DNA from: Lachnospiraceae bacterium UBA1712
Lineage (GTDB): Bacteria > Bacillota > Clostridia > Lachnospirales > Lachnospiraceae
Direction of reading: 5' to 3'
Assembly: GCA_002317175.1 (NCBI GenBank)
Contig: DCJA01000035.1
Span: 1-64,000, forward strand
DNA length: 64,000 nt
Shown here: piece by piece, positions 7,219 to 17,432 of the stretch
Numbering within the stretch: the first letter of the stretch is position 1
Layout of the letters: every line of letters begins with the position of its first letter
Program-made: the position numbers and the translations under genes
Notes under the pieces: generated by a model
The model's database searches: none
Told to the model about the DNA's origin: nothing
What the model saw: only the letters and a program-made list of their open reading frames with translations

Positions 7219-10200
7219 TTATTTAGTAACCTGGAAATAGAAATCTATTTCTCCTGCTTTTTCATACTTTACATATGAATAAGCAGGTATAGTATTGAAT
7301 AGTATCTTATTAGCTGAAGGTATTACCAGCCTGTAACCGTTCATTGACATTATTACACAGGCATCATCTGATTCTGGTCCATGAGATACATACTTTGCGG
7401 TCGATATTACATCTGTCCAGCTTTCATCAACATCCATTGCCTTGATATTCTCATTTTTCTTCCAGGCCAGAAAATGGAACCAGCTTCTGTCTGATTCGTT
7501 GTACTGTCTGGAAAGTTTACTATTTTCCGCAAGCATAAGTCCCAGCTTTTTCGATATAAATGAAACTGTACCGGTCTTTCTGTCAACACTTACAGTAAGC
7601 TTATCTGTAACCACTTCTACTGAATTTCTGCCTTGAATACACTTCCAGCTAACCTTATCACTCTGCTTTATCTCCTTAGGAACAGGAAGATGTTTATCTT
7701 CATTCTTATATATGTTGATTCGTACAGTATCATCTGAAACAGGTGTTATGCACAGATTATCATAAAAGCTTGTGATGGTTACCCTGTCCTTTTCCTCATT
7801 TATCCACTTTACTGCGTGATTAATAAGTCCATGGCCTGGTGGAGTCAAACTAATACCCGTTGGTGAATCTCCAAATTCTGAAACTATTTTAGTTCTGGAA
7901 GCCGCTACCAAACCATTAGTGCTCTTCTTATTAGGATTAGGCTTTATTTTTACGCCACCCACACCATATACGCTTGAACGAAGGATACTGTTATCAGGTG
8001 CCTTTATATCTGTGTAAGCAATACTATTTCTATGCTCATTGATAGTAACCCTATTTGTTGTCTTTTTAACAGAAGCGCTTGCAATTGGTGTCACTGGCTT
8101 CTTCGCAATAATCTTCTTAGGTCCAAACTTCTCCCTAAGTACTAGTTCAGAATCACCAATAAGAGCCTGATCCTTTGCTATCTCATCAGTAGTACGCTCA
8201 TCCTCTGGCATCTGAAGAGCCTTTTTATGATAGTCGTCTTCCTTAAACTCTATATTTATTCGATTCGCATCAATAGGATCTGCTATCAGTCCTGTCAGCT
8301 CATTTTTGTACAGCAGCTTAAGCTCATGCAGAGCTCTGGTGGCAGCCACATATAATAGCTTTGCATAGCCATCTTCCCTGGGATAACTTTCCTTTGAAGC
8401 ATCTGCAATAATAACTGCATCAAATTCAAGTCCCTTTGCATATTCTATTGGTAGAACTGTAGTTTTTGAACTCAGTTCTGTATTATCTTCGGAAAACAGG
8501 TTTACATAATTATAAATATCATATTCTTCCCTAAGTTTTCTGTCCAAGGAAACTGTAATCTTCTTCGCTTCTTCTATATCTCTACAGATAATTGCAACAG
8601 TATCATATTCATTTTTCCAATTCCTAAGTGTATCTGCCATAAGCTTATACCAGGAATCATCTGAGTTGAATTGAATTATGTCAACCTCGTTGCCATGTCT
8701 TATTATTGGTTCAACAGGGTAAATTGGGAATGATCCATGTTTAAGAATATCTGTTGCAAATGCCGAAATCTCAACAGTATTTCTATAGCTCTTTCTAAGA
8801 AGTCCAAAATAATCATATTCATCTGGAAGCATTATCTGCTTTAGTTCTTCCCAGTCACCCAGTCCACAGCCCAGATTAATATTCTGTGCCACATCACCCA
8901 TAATGGTAAATGTACATTTGCTAAGGCAGTACTTTAGCGAACGGTACACAGATATACCAAAATCCTGAGCTTCGTCTATTACTACATGACAGGCTTCTCT
9001 TATTACTTCTGTTTCCTTAAGTCGCTTATAAATAAATGCAAGAGATGCCAAATCATACAAATCCGGCTCATTGGAATGATTTTCAAATCGTACGCCTTTG
9101 TTATATTGAGATTTAATAAATCCATCATATATATCAAAAACGCTGTCCTTTACACCTCTTCTTGAAAAGTAGTTCTCATAGAAGGAGTACATACGCTTCT
9201 GCATTTCCTGAGAATAAGACAGACCCTTGCCAAACATTTCACTTTCAAGTCTGCTAATAAGAATATCTGTTAGTCTGTCATAGATATCCCTGATAGTCCT
9301 TCCCTTCATCTGGCTAAGAATATTCCTGATATCATCTGCTGTCATAAGAATATGGTTGTTTTCCCTAAGCCTTATATCATTTAATGGAACATATTCCCAC
9401 ATCAGCTTTTCACAGTACTCTTCAAGGTCATTAAACCACTGTGTCTGTCCCTTTATTCCTATATTTTTGTCTGTTTTATCTATTTTTCTTACGCTGCGCT
9501 TTTCATCCCATTCTTCATATAGAAGCTTTACAAAGAGTTCTTCCATAGTAAGTTGTGGAATATCATACACATCAAGGTCAGGCAAAACACCTGTTATATA
9601 ATTAAGGAGTAATCTGTTACTTCCTACTATATAGAAATCTCTTGGATCAAATTCTCTTTCATAGTTATATAGAATGTATGAGATTCTGTGCATAGCAACA
9701 GTGGTCTTACCACTACCAGCACTTCCCTGAATCAAAACATTATGATGAGGATTAATTCTGATAACCTCATTTTGTTCCTGCTGTATTGTTGCAATAATCT
9801 CGCTTAATACATTCTTCTTACTTTTGGACAGGTACTTGGTCAGCAGTTCATCATTGGCTACAACCTCAGAGTCATAGAAATCCTGAACACCATCCTTATC
9901 CACTTCATATGTTCTTTTTCTTTGCAGATCAATCTCAAAGCTGCCCTCTTTTGGCACCTTATAGCGGCATTTACCCAGGTTTTGCTCATAATACACTGAT
10001 GAAATAGGTGCTCTCCAGTCTATTACCAGCGGATCTGCTGGATTCTCATATATTACTGACTTTCCAATATAATAAGTTGCTCTTCTGTCATTATCAGGAT
10101 CAACGAAGTCAATTCTACCAAAATACGGCTTCTTACATGCTCTCTCTGCTCTTAGCAGATCCTGTCTGACTTCCTTAAATCTGTTATCCTTTACGAACCA

Positions 10201-10380
10201 CTGAGCCAGACCTTCTTTTTCATCCAGATCATATACTTCCTGTAACTCATGCAGTTCATTGGCCAGATTGGCTACATTGGATTTCATCTGGCTAACCTTG
10301 TTGTCAGCAATTCTTTTTACTTCACGGTATTTAGCTGTCTCTTCCTCATTTGTGATTCCACAAAATGTTCCTTTTGGCAT
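7219..10380 (-). CDS. helD: HelD-like UvrD-family helicase with a C-terminal sugar-hydrolase-type beta domain
   Basis: Superfamily 1 helicase of the HelD type, which recycles stalled RNA polymerase. An N-terminal coiled-coil arm (about 12-90) precedes the HelD signature with LVIDWRAPISS near 118-128. Walker A GSAGSGKT is at about 219, VIDEAQDFG at about 467 and motif VI VAATRAL at about 678. After a basic linker (750-840) a further domain of about 190 residues (865-1053) is beta-rich and reads like the N-terminal galactose-mutarotase-like domain of GH31 enzymes (VEVVTDKLTVSVDRKTGTVS). B. subtilis HelD, near 770 residues, lacks it. Strong AAAGGGGA ribosome site. Last gene of the run with alaX, 25 bp apart. 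Confidence 0.85.
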   Translation of the reverse strand: MPKGTFCGITNEEETAKYREVKRIADNKVSQMKSNVANLANELHELQEVYDLDEKEGLAQWFVKDNRFKEVRQDLLRAERACKKPYFGRIDFVDPDNDRRATYYIGKSVIYENPADPLVIDWRAPISSVYYEQNLGKCRYKVPKEGSFEIDLQRKRTYEVDKDGVQDFYDSEVVANDELLTKYLSKSKKNVLSEIIATIQQEQNEVIRINPHHNVLIQGSAGSGKTTVAMHRISYILYNYEREFDPRDFYIVGSNRLLLNYITGVLPDLDVYDIPQLTMEELFVKLLYEEWDEKRSVRKIDKTDKNIGIKGQTQWFNDLEEYCEKLMWEYVPLNDIRLRENNHILMTADDIRNILSQMKGRTIRDIYDRLTDILISRLESEMFGKGLSYSQEMQKRMYSFYENYFSRRGVKDSVFDIYDGFIKSQYNKGVRFENHSNEPDLYDLASLAFIYKRLKETEVIREACHVVIDEAQDFGISVYRSLKYCLSKCTFTIMGDVAQNINLGCGLGDWEELKQIMLPDEYDYFGLLRKSYRNTVEISAFATDILKHGSFPIYPVEPIIRHGNEVDIIQFNSDDSWYKLMADTLRNWKNEYDTVAIICRDIEEAKKITVSLDRKLREEYDIYNYVNLFSEDNTELSSKTTVLPIEYAKGLEFDAVIIADASKESYPREDGYAKLLYVAATRALHELKLLYKNELTGLIADPIDANRINIEFKEDDYHKKALQMPEDERTTDEIAKDQALIGDSELVLREKFGPKKIIAKKPVTPIASASVKKTTNRVTINEHRNSIAYTDIKAPDNSILRSSVYGVGGVKIKPNPNKKSTNGLVAASRTKIVSEFGDSPTGISLTPPGHGLINHAVKWINEEKDRVTITSFYDNLCITPVSDDTVRINIYKNEDKHLPVPKEIKQSDKVSWKCIQGRNSVEVVTDKLTVSVDRKTGTVSFISKKLGLMLAENSKLSRQYNESDRSWFHFLAWKKNENIKAMDVDESWTDVISTAKYVSHGPESDDACVIMSMNGYRLVIPSANKILFNTIPAYSYVKYEKAGEIDFYFQVTK

Positions 10381-10405
10381 AAGTCCCCTTTACACTCAAT
10401 CAACG

Positions 10406-11590
10406 TTATAGCTTTTTCCAAAAGTCTTCTATACTCATTCTATCAGCATCAGTTTTGCCTTGTATCATCTCTTCAGAGCCTCCGCCTTTCGCTCCAAGAG
10501 CTTCTCTCATAAGATTCGCAAGTTCTCTTGCATTTAGTCCATTACCACCAGCATAATACCTGTAGCCTTCTTCATCACTGCCTTCAAACAAGCCTACATA
10601 TCCTGTGCAGTTTTCTACTAATACATTGTATATATTCTTCATATTCTGTGCAGATAACTGATTATTGGAAAATATGCATCTGATCTGAGGATTTGCAACT
10701 ATTCCTTCAATAATAGCCTTCTCTTTATAATCAGATAATTCTGATTTAACTGCCTGATTATCCTTTTTAAGACTATCTATGATTGCAGGCAGATTATCAG
10801 GATGAGTGCTAAATGCTCCAGACAGAGTATTTAGTGTGTCTAAATTATGATTTATATATTCGAGTGCTCTTCTTCCACATAGAATTGAAATCTGAACACC
10901 TGACTTAAATTTCGTAACGCTTGTTACTTTTAGAATACCAATCTGACCAGTAGTTCTTACATGAGGTGCACAACAGGCACAAATATCTACAGTTTGCTTA
11001 TCATCTCCAATAGTGATAAGTCTGACCTGTCCCTCTATCTCAATTTTACTTCTGTATGAGATATTGCCTAATTCCTCCTTAGAAGGATAGCTGTCTGTAA
11101 TTGGCAAGTCTTCATAAATAATGGCATTAACTTCTGATTCAAGTTCCAAAAGCTGTTCTTTACTAAGTATTCCATCCATACACAATGTAACCGCATCATC
11201 GTCACTAAGATGAAAGCCTACATTATTATATCCGAACTTCCGATTAATAAGTCCCGAAAGGATATGCTCCCCACTATGATTTTGCATTCTGTCAAAACGT
11301 TTAGCCCAATCAAGTTTACATAAAACCTCTGTATTAATATCTATTTTGTGGTCAGTCTGATAAATGATTGCACCATCTACTATTTGTCCATCAAGTAGCT
11401 TTACAGAATTATTCTCTCCATTAGCATCAACATATTCCAACAATCCAGTATCCGCATACTGGCCTCCTTCTTCAGGAAAGAAAATGCTTTCATCTAGCTT
11501 TATGTAAACCAAATTATTCTTTTCTTCGCAGCTAATAACTCGTGCTGTGCACTCCTTAATAAAGCTATTTGTTTCATACAGTTTAATCAT
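10406..11590 (-). CDS. alaX: Alanyl-tRNA editing protein with DHHA1 domain (AlaX-L)
   Basis: Free-standing editing protein that hydrolyses Ser- or Gly-mischarged tRNA-Ala. The N-terminal AlaRS-type beta barrel carries FFPEEGGQYADTG. The zinc site follows as HSGEH at residues 104-108 and CACCAPH at about 204-210, the HxxxH plus CxxxH pattern of this family. A helical linker (245-290) leads into a C-terminal DHHA1-type domain ending GGNGLNARELA and GAKGGGSEEMIQG. The length (394) fits the long AlaX-L form. It contains two copies of the dispersed TTATGTAAAC motif. Same strand and close spacing to the upstream small protein (45 bp) and downstream helD (25 bp) suggest one operon. Confidence 0.9.
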   Translation of the reverse strand: MIKLYETNSFIKECTARVISCEEKNNLVYIKLDESIFFPEEGGQYADTGLLEYVDANGENNSVKLLDGQIVDGAIIYQTDHKIDINTEVLCKLDWAKRFDRMQNHSGEHILSGLINRKFGYNNVGFHLSDDDAVTLCMDGILSKEQLLELESEVNAIIYEDLPITDSYPSKEELGNISYRSKIEIEGQVRLITIGDDKQTVDICACCAPHVRTTGQIGILKVTSVTKFKSGVQISILCGRRALEYINHNLDTLNTLSGAFSTHPDNLPAIIDSLKKDNQAVKSELSDYKEKAIIEGIVANPQIRCIFSNNQLSAQNMKNIYNVLVENCTGYVGLFEGSDEEGYRYYAGGNGLNARELANLMREALGAKGGGSEEMIQGKTDADRMSIEDFWKKL

Positions 11591-11635
11591 GCCTTATTTT
11601 CCTTTTAAGTACTTATTTGTAATGTCCTAAATGAA

Positions 11636-12076
11636 TTATCTATTAATGCCAACAGTTAAATCATCTTTTTTCACATTTTCGTATAGAAAACTGATTCTTT
11701 CAGCAATTGTACTGGCCTCTGCTTCAGATAAAGGCTCATTTACTCCAAATAACATCGGTAATTCATGAGTTCCTGCTGCTGTAGCATCAATCATAGCGCC
11801 CATTATACCCTTGCAATAGACCTGAGCAATATGATGTGCGCAGACTCTGCAATCATACAGATCCCTTAACTGATTTGCCGCTGTTATATCATCCTCATCC
11901 TCTATGTGGAGTATCTTCTTTATATATTCGTGAGCAATTATTGCCGCCTGCTTCTTTGTTATGTCAACCTCTTTAGGGATATCAGACAGTATTTTCAAAA
12001 GTATGGAACTTTGGCAAGAACTATCCTTTTTAGAGGATGTCTGAATGATTATCTCTAGAAATTCTTCAGCAAACAT
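11636..12076 (-). CDS. Hypothetical protein with conserved cysteine/histidine cluster
   Basis: A 146-residue soluble protein I do not recognise. It is mostly helical and has no membrane segment. A CRVCAHHIAQVYC stretch near residues 76-88 carries three cysteines and two histidines and could bind a metal or iron-sulfur cluster, which would fit its neighbour, an iron-sulfur aldo/keto reductase. Its ATG follows the reductase stop codon with no gap, so translation is almost certainly coupled and the two may work together. A copy of the TTATGTCAAC variant lies in its coding sequence. Function unknown. Confidence 0.7.
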   Translation of the reverse strand: MFAEEFLEIIIQTSSKKDSSCQSSILLKILSDIPKEVDITKKQAAIIAHEYIKKILHIEDEDDITAANQLRDLYDCRVCAHHIAQVYCKGIMGAMIDATAAGTHELPMLFGVNEPLSEAEASTIAERISFLYENVKKDDLTVGINR

Positions 12077-13114
12077 CTACACAGTAACCTCACCGGCAAG
12101 TACCTTCTTATAATCCTCATAATTTTTCTTTAGAAGTTGCGGAGTATTCAGTTCATATGGACATTTACTCATACAAGCTCCACAATTAATACACTCTTCA
12201 ATCTTTCGCATTTCAGTCTGCATTTTTTCACTTAACCATCCTGCAGATGGAGCACGCCTTAACATTAGAGACATTCTTGCACACTGATTAATCATTATGT
12301 CTTTTGGACATGGCATACAGTATCCACAGCCACGGCAAAACTCACCCATCAGCTCCTGCTGTTCTTGGGCTATGAATTCTGTCATTTTCTCATCCATCTG
12401 TGGAGTATCATCCATATAAGAAAGCCACTCATTCAGCTCAGTCATTTTCTGAATTCCCCATATTGGAAGCACATTATCATACTGGGTCATATATGCCATA
12501 GCTGCTCTGGAATTGTTAATCAGTCCACCTGCAAGTCCTTTCATGGCAATAAATCCCATGTTATGATCTTTGGCAGCCTGTACAAGTTCTATTTCCTGTT
12601 TAGCTGCAAGATAACTGAATGGATACTGAATGGTCTCGTATAAGCCTGATTCAACACACTCCATTGCAACTTTTATCTTATGTGCGGTTACACCTATATG
12701 TCTTATTTTTCCAGACTTCTTAGCCTCAAGCATACATTCGTACATACCAGTTCCATCTCCAGGTTGATAGCACTGGTTAACACAGTGAAACTGATATATA
12801 TCAATATAGTCAGTCTTCAACAGCTTAAGACTGGTGTCTAACTGTTCCCAGAATTCTTCTGGTGTTTTTCCCATAGTCTTCGTGGCAATATATATCTTAT
12901 CTCTCATCTGAGACCATCTGTCGCCAAATGCAAGCCCTATCTTTTCTTCACTGTTACTATATGCTCTAGCCGTGTCAAAGAAGGTCATACCTCCTTCATA
13001 TGCTTTTCTTAATATTTTTACTGCTTCCTCATAATCAACTCTTTGAACAGGAAGTGCACCAAAAGCATTTTGAACTGTCTCTATACCTGTTGAACCTAAA
13101 ACGACTATATTCAT
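12077..13114 (-). CDS. Aldo/keto reductase with C-terminal 4Fe-4S domain
   Basis: NAD(P)H-type aldo/keto reductase barrel with the catalytic tetrad visible: Asp in FFDTARAY, Tyr in the same motif, Lys in YIATKTMG and His in YQFHCVN. A ferredoxin-like tail adds two cluster motifs, CRGCGYCMPCP (about 260) and CINCGACMSKCP (about 313), as in the Clostridial iron-sulfur AKR group, which probably exchanges electrons with a ferredoxin. Substrate unknown. The ribosome site AAAGG is followed directly by a copy of the TTTACATAAT motif and then the ATG, so the motif occupies the space between ribosome site and start. First gene of the reductase-alaX-helD run. Confidence 0.88.
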   Translation of the reverse strand: MNIVVLGSTGIETVQNAFGALPVQRVDYEEAVKILRKAYEGGMTFFDTARAYSNSEEKIGLAFGDRWSQMRDKIYIATKTMGKTPEEFWEQLDTSLKLLKTDYIDIYQFHCVNQCYQPGDGTGMYECMLEAKKSGKIRHIGVTAHKIKVAMECVESGLYETIQYPFSYLAAKQEIELVQAAKDHNMGFIAMKGLAGGLINNSRAAMAYMTQYDNVLPIWGIQKMTELNEWLSYMDDTPQMDEKMTEFIAQEQQELMGEFCRGCGYCMPCPKDIMINQCARMSLMLRRAPSAGWLSEKMQTEMRKIEECINCGACMSKCPYELNTPQLLKKNYEDYKKVLAGEVTV

Positions 13115-13115
13115 A

Positions 13116-13158
13116 TTATGTAAACCTTTCTGCCAGCTTCATCTGCGTTATGTAAACC
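13116..13158. repeat. Two direct copies of TTATGTAAACC upstream of the aldo/keto reductase
   Basis: Copies begin at 13116 and 13148, 32 bp apart in the same orientation. The first lies 1 bp from the start codon of the reductase gene. The spacing recalls the 36-38 bp period of the array at 7003. Confidence 0.85.
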
Positions 13159-13209
13159 ATATTCTAACTAGATTAATATTACTTCATTCTGAAACTCTGT
13201 ATAATAAAG

Positions 13210-15051
13210 CTACAGCATCTTAATTCTGTAAATAGCATGATCACATGCCTTAAGACCATTTACCACAAATGCTCTATCAGTTGTTAATACATCAGCTGTT
13301 ACATTTTCACCAGTCCATATATCTGTAACCTCAAAGCCTTTAGCCTTAGCCCAGCTGTCAACGTCTGGCATCTTCTCACCTATATATCCAAGAATTGTAT
13401 CAAGTAAAATTGCATATTCTGAATTATTATCCTGCTCACTTACATTGACAAAGCATAGTGCAAATGAATTGTCTGAAAGTGGCTTTGCAATTATATCGAC
13501 TCTGTCCAGATTTCTTACGTAAGTTGTATCAGGAGTATCTAATGCAAGACTACAGTATACTCTCTTAGCCTGTATTCCAAGTGAGTCCTGATTAAGTGCT
13601 ATAAGTCGCTCATTTGCTATTATCTGATATATGCTGTCGCCCTTTTGCACACGTCTTAAATCCATACCAAGCATCAGAGGTGAATTCATCATGCACCATA
13701 GAGCCATATGGGTTCTTGCCATCACCTCAGTTACACCATCCATACCTACAACAAGCATATCAGGATCATTCCAGCCCTTATCAAGTCCAGCAAACTCATC
13801 CATAATTACCGCTTTGTTGTACTGTGAAGTTATACTAGGAGTATAATCATCCTTCCAGCGGCAGGATCCGTTGTCACCGTCATCACCCACATTGAAAGTA
13901 ATATCATTAAGAATCCTCCAGCTGTCACCTATCTTCTTTCCCCAATTTTGCGGCTGAGTCTTTCCCCACTCACAAATAGACAGCCTTATATCATGATCTG
14001 CTTTTGCAGCATTCAAACCTTCTAAAAAAGTTGCATAGCTGTGAAGGGTATTCTCCTGCCTTCTATGATTCATGATTCTTATCACATTTTTACCAGCAGT
14101 AAGTCTTATATCAATTGCTTCAGACCATACAAAACTCTCACTTAATTCTGTTTCCTCAAGAAAATCATCGAAGAACAATTCTGCGGAGTCATTTTCTATT
14201 AGATTACCAGTTGTTGAATTGCTTATTCCAAGCTGTAACCAGCTACCAACGCCTTCCTCTTTGCCAGTTGCGTAGTTTACATAAAGTCTATATAATCCTG
14301 CCTCTTCAACTTCAATCTCAAAATGCAGTTCACTACTTCTCTCATCTATTGGTGAGTATTGTGGACCAGTTCCATCAAAGGTACCAATTCCTGTTACATA
14401 ATCATTTTCTATCTTAGCTACCGGACCAGTTATCTTAGCGTCATTAACCGCAGAAAGTTCAATATAGCTGCTTAATTCAAGCTCTGACTCAGCGCTATCA
14501 AGACTCTCTATTCTGATTCCTTTGATATTGGGTGCGTATACATATCTGGCATTTTCAGGATTGGAAAATGTAGCATTATCCCAAAGATAATAGCAGTTAT
14601 CTACCTTAATAAAATCTATATCCCAGTTTACATAATCTTGTGTATCTACATCTTCATAGCCACAGGTTCCCACTGCTGCTCCACTGCACAATTTCTCACC
14701 AATATCATTGTACATTCCAAATTTAAGCCCCTTGGCGTGAATGTAATCAGCAAGACTTTTGAATCCCGAAGCAAATTTCTCCGGATTATTAACCAGTCTT
14801 CCCTCAACTCTTTCAGGCTTGTAGCAGCCATCATCAAGAACTATGTATTCATATCCAAGCTTATCCAGACCAAGTTCAACTATTTTGTCTGCCATTAGCT
14901 TTGTCAATGCTTCAGTATTGTTACTTCCAAAGGCATTCCAGCTGTTCCAGCCCATTGCAGGAAGACTTCCCTTCTTCTTATTAGCAAGGACTTTTCCATT
15001 ATCAAATGCATCATATCTATCTTCATATTTTAGATTTTTTGCTGGTCCCAT
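13210..15051 (-). CDS. GH27 alpha-galactosidase with an inserted carbohydrate-binding-type domain
   Basis: Glycoside hydrolase family 27 alpha-galactosidase that removes terminal alpha-galactose from galacto-oligosaccharides. GWNSWNAFG opens the barrel; the nucleophile Asp151 is in FIKVDNCYY and the acid/base Asp429 in KGWNDPDML. Between them a beta-sandwich of about 165 residues (180-345; LELSSYIELS, GLYRLYVNYATG, GKNVIRIMNHRR) resembles a CBM35/CBM6 module spliced into the barrel. The beta-rich C-terminal domain follows (about 490-613). No signal peptide, so the enzyme is cytoplasmic and oligosaccharides must be imported first. AAGGAGA ribosome site. Contains two copies of the TTATGTAAAC motif. 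Confidence 0.9.
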   Translation of the reverse strand: MGPAKNLKYEDRYDAFDNGKVLANKKKGSLPAMGWNSWNAFGSNNTEALTKLMADKIVELGLDKLGYEYIVLDDGCYKPERVEGRLVNNPEKFASGFKSLADYIHAKGLKFGMYNDIGEKLCSGAAVGTCGYEDVDTQDYVNWDIDFIKVDNCYYLWDNATFSNPENARYVYAPNIKGIRIESLDSAESELELSSYIELSAVNDAKITGPVAKIENDYVTGIGTFDGTGPQYSPIDERSSELHFEIEVEEAGLYRLYVNYATGKEEGVGSWLQLGISNSTTGNLIENDSAELFFDDFLEETELSESFVWSEAIDIRLTAGKNVIRIMNHRRQENTLHSYATFLEGLNAAKADHDIRLSICEWGKTQPQNWGKKIGDSWRILNDITFNVGDDGDNGSCRWKDDYTPSITSQYNKAVIMDEFAGLDKGWNDPDMLVVGMDGVTEVMARTHMALWCMMNSPLMLGMDLRRVQKGDSIYQIIANERLIALNQDSLGIQAKRVYCSLALDTPDTTYVRNLDRVDIIAKPLSDNSFALCFVNVSEQDNNSEYAILLDTILGYIGEKMPDVDSWAKAKGFEVTDIWTGENVTADVLTTDRAFVVNGLKACDHAIYRIKML

Positions 15052-15169
15052 AAATTCTCCTTATTTGTAAATGCTCTTTACATTATATGCCTCATTAGCA
15101 CTTTTGCTTTGTTGCTACATTTGCCCTATTAGTTTTTTTCATTATTACACTAATAATTGGTTTTCTTTT

Positions 15170-17269
15170 TTACTTAACCTGCTTAAGAATAGCTTTACTT
15201 GCATCACTTGCCTTTTCACCATTGCAATAGATGTCGGCTACTGCTTCTGCAAATGTCTCATGAAGAGATATTCCTCCATCGCTCTTAGTTCCAAGTGCAT
15301 ACTGAGAAATGCTTCCCCTGAAATCTTCCTCTGTTCCTTTATTGCCCATAGTCTTCCATTCAGCATATGCTGCATTCATCAGTTTCTTATCAAATTCCTG
15401 GTTCATGGCAGTGCCACTCCAGTAATAATCAATATATTGTTCTTTGTTTTCCTCTGTCAATAAACATGGTATATATATCTTTTCGCCATTAATTTCATCG
15501 TAGAAATTGTATTCTTTCGCTCTAAGCACATTTAAAAGCTGATGGCCCAATTCGTGAACAACAACCTTCGATGGATCATTGGCGCCCTTAAACCAGTATC
15601 CACTGTTAACATTTTCCTTACACATAGACAGCATATAATCTCTATCCAGCCATTTGCCTGCATTAAGTAGAATCTCATTGCGGACAAGCTTAGGAACATT
15701 TCCAACTTCATCCTGAATAACAAAATCAGTTGTCTGAGTAAGAGCAACATATCCAGACTCGTTTCTGTTAAGATTGGCCAGCGAAATCGTATTCAGACTG
15801 CCCTTGATAATCGGATATGTGTCAAACATATAACTAACAGCCTTCTCAATCTCTTTAGCTGTCTCTATATCCATTTCCCCCAGATTAACGGCAGCTATAT
15901 CGTACTTTTCCTGAAGTTTCTGCTCAATCTTCTCAACCTCTGGATTAGAATAAGTCTCCCTCTGCATACGACCATATTCTGCAATGATATCCCTGGCAAT
16001 CTCGATATCATCCACCTTACCCAGATATATCTGATCATGCTTAATAGCTGTCTTTGGACCTATGGCACTTGTTTCTTTATTGTCTTCACTGGACTCTTCA
16101 TCAAAGAAACCTATTATCTCATCAAGGCTGACCATTCGTGTTTCGCATTCGGCTGTTACAAGAACGCTACCAACGCCTTTTATTACTTTTCCTGCCTCTA
16201 ATCCATAGATATCCGGATCCTTCTCCTGATAGGTTCCATATGCAATGCTTCCATCATTTGACATCATAATATCGGACTTGACGTCTGCAAAAGTCCATTC
16301 CCACTGCTGTTCTACGTAGTACAGAGTGTCTGTATATTCTTTGGCCTTATACTGTACAGTTACTGACACTTCACCATTTGAAAATATCTTCAATGGCATA
16401 GTTTCATCTGTACTGTTCCAGGTCAGCTTATACCCTTGGGGTACACTAAAGCTGTATGTTTTATCACCATCAGTAATCGTCGAATTCTTAACCGATGTTC
16501 CAGACACCCAGGAATTGCCGTATATTTGCTTTATTTCTTCCTCTGTAGTATCTTCAGCCGTTGTAACTCTGGCAGTTTTTGCCACAAGCATTGCCGCCCT
16601 GATTGCTTCATCAGCTTTAACGCTGTCATTTAACACAACGATCTGAACCCCTATTGCGTGATCTGGGTCAGGACCTGGCATATTTATGGCAACACCTCGT
16701 TCTCCCTTGAGTTCATACTCAAATACAATATATTCCAGATCTCCATCAATTATCGTATTAGGACCTTTTGTAATGGTTCCCCCCAGTTCCTTTACCTTTT
16801 GTGTAACATCTATCTGTTTAATCTCTTCATTGCTTCGATCCTGGACCTTAATCTTATACTGAACCTGATCTCCTATGCAAAATGCAGGACCAACTGATTC
16901 AAAATAGGTACAGTAGGTATCATCATCCACATCAAACTTATATCCATTTATAACTATGCTGATATCTCCATTATTGACTATAGTCTTAAGTTCATTGGCA
17001 AAGATTGCACTATAGTCTCCTTTGCTGGCAGTCACTAACTCTGTAGCGGTCTCTGCACTTTCCCCGTCTGTTTCAATCGTTGAACTGCTGTTGACTCCCC
17101 CACTGATGTCATTATCATATGAAAGATTTCCATCAGCTTCCTCAGAATTGTAATTCTGGTTTTCGTTCAGACTTATGTCAACCGAGTCGGGCTCTTTTTC
17201 GCATCCACTTAGAATGATCAGTAACAGACTCGTTACCAGCATTTTCAAAAGAACATTTTTCTTTCTCAT
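15170..17269 (-). CDS. Lipoprotein with zinc-metalloprotease-like C-terminal domain
   Basis: Secreted lipoprotein: hydrophobic signal and lipobox ILSGC, then an acidic linker. Residues about 75-400 are beta-rich and unrecognised. The C-terminal part carries VVVHELGHQLLN (about 567-578), an HExxH zinc site, and about 100 residues later LHETFAEAVADIY, whose Glu could be the third ligand as in gluzincins. A surface zinc metallopeptidase is therefore likely; substrate and family are not known. The ATG has only a distant AGAGGAAA site, so initiation may be weak. A -10-like TATAAT lies at 17320-17325. The gene stands alone, with the GH27 gene 118 bp downstream. Confidence 0.65.
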   Translation of the reverse strand: MRKKNVLLKMLVTSLLLIILSGCEKEPDSVDISLNENQNYNSEEADGNLSYDNDISGGVNSSSTIETDGESAETATELVTASKGDYSAIFANELKTIVNNGDISIVINGYKFDVDDDTYCTYFESVGPAFCIGDQVQYKIKVQDRSNEEIKQIDVTQKVKELGGTITKGPNTIIDGDLEYIVFEYELKGERGVAINMPGPDPDHAIGVQIVVLNDSVKADEAIRAAMLVAKTARVTTAEDTTEEEIKQIYGNSWVSGTSVKNSTITDGDKTYSFSVPQGYKLTWNSTDETMPLKIFSNGEVSVTVQYKAKEYTDTLYYVEQQWEWTFADVKSDIMMSNDGSIAYGTYQEKDPDIYGLEAGKVIKGVGSVLVTAECETRMVSLDEIIGFFDEESSEDNKETSAIGPKTAIKHDQIYLGKVDDIEIARDIIAEYGRMQRETYSNPEVEKIEQKLQEKYDIAAVNLGEMDIETAKEIEKAVSYMFDTYPIIKGSLNTISLANLNRNESGYVALTQTTDFVIQDEVGNVPKLVRNEILLNAGKWLDRDYMLSMCKENVNSGYWFKGANDPSKVVVHELGHQLLNVLRAKEYNFYDEINGEKIYIPCLLTEENKEQYIDYYWSGTAMNQEFDKKLMNAAYAEWKTMGNKGTEEDFRGSISQYALGTKSDGGISLHETFAEAVADIYCNGEKASDASKAILKQVK

Positions 17270-17432
17270 CTTTTTTATACTTGTTTCCTCTTTCTCTAGC
17301 CTATATGTTTAATATATTAATTATACCATAAGTCCCCATTTTACTACTTTAAAAGAATATAGAATCCCTGCATTTTATTCTAGCAGATTTTACTGACATA
17401 TTTCATACTGATTCTCTTTGCACATAAAAATA

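Noticed and set aside
15080..15169. Terminator after the metalloprotease-like lipoprotein gene
   Set aside because: Only a short TATTAGT/ACTAATA stem with a long loop and no good T-run; too weak to call.
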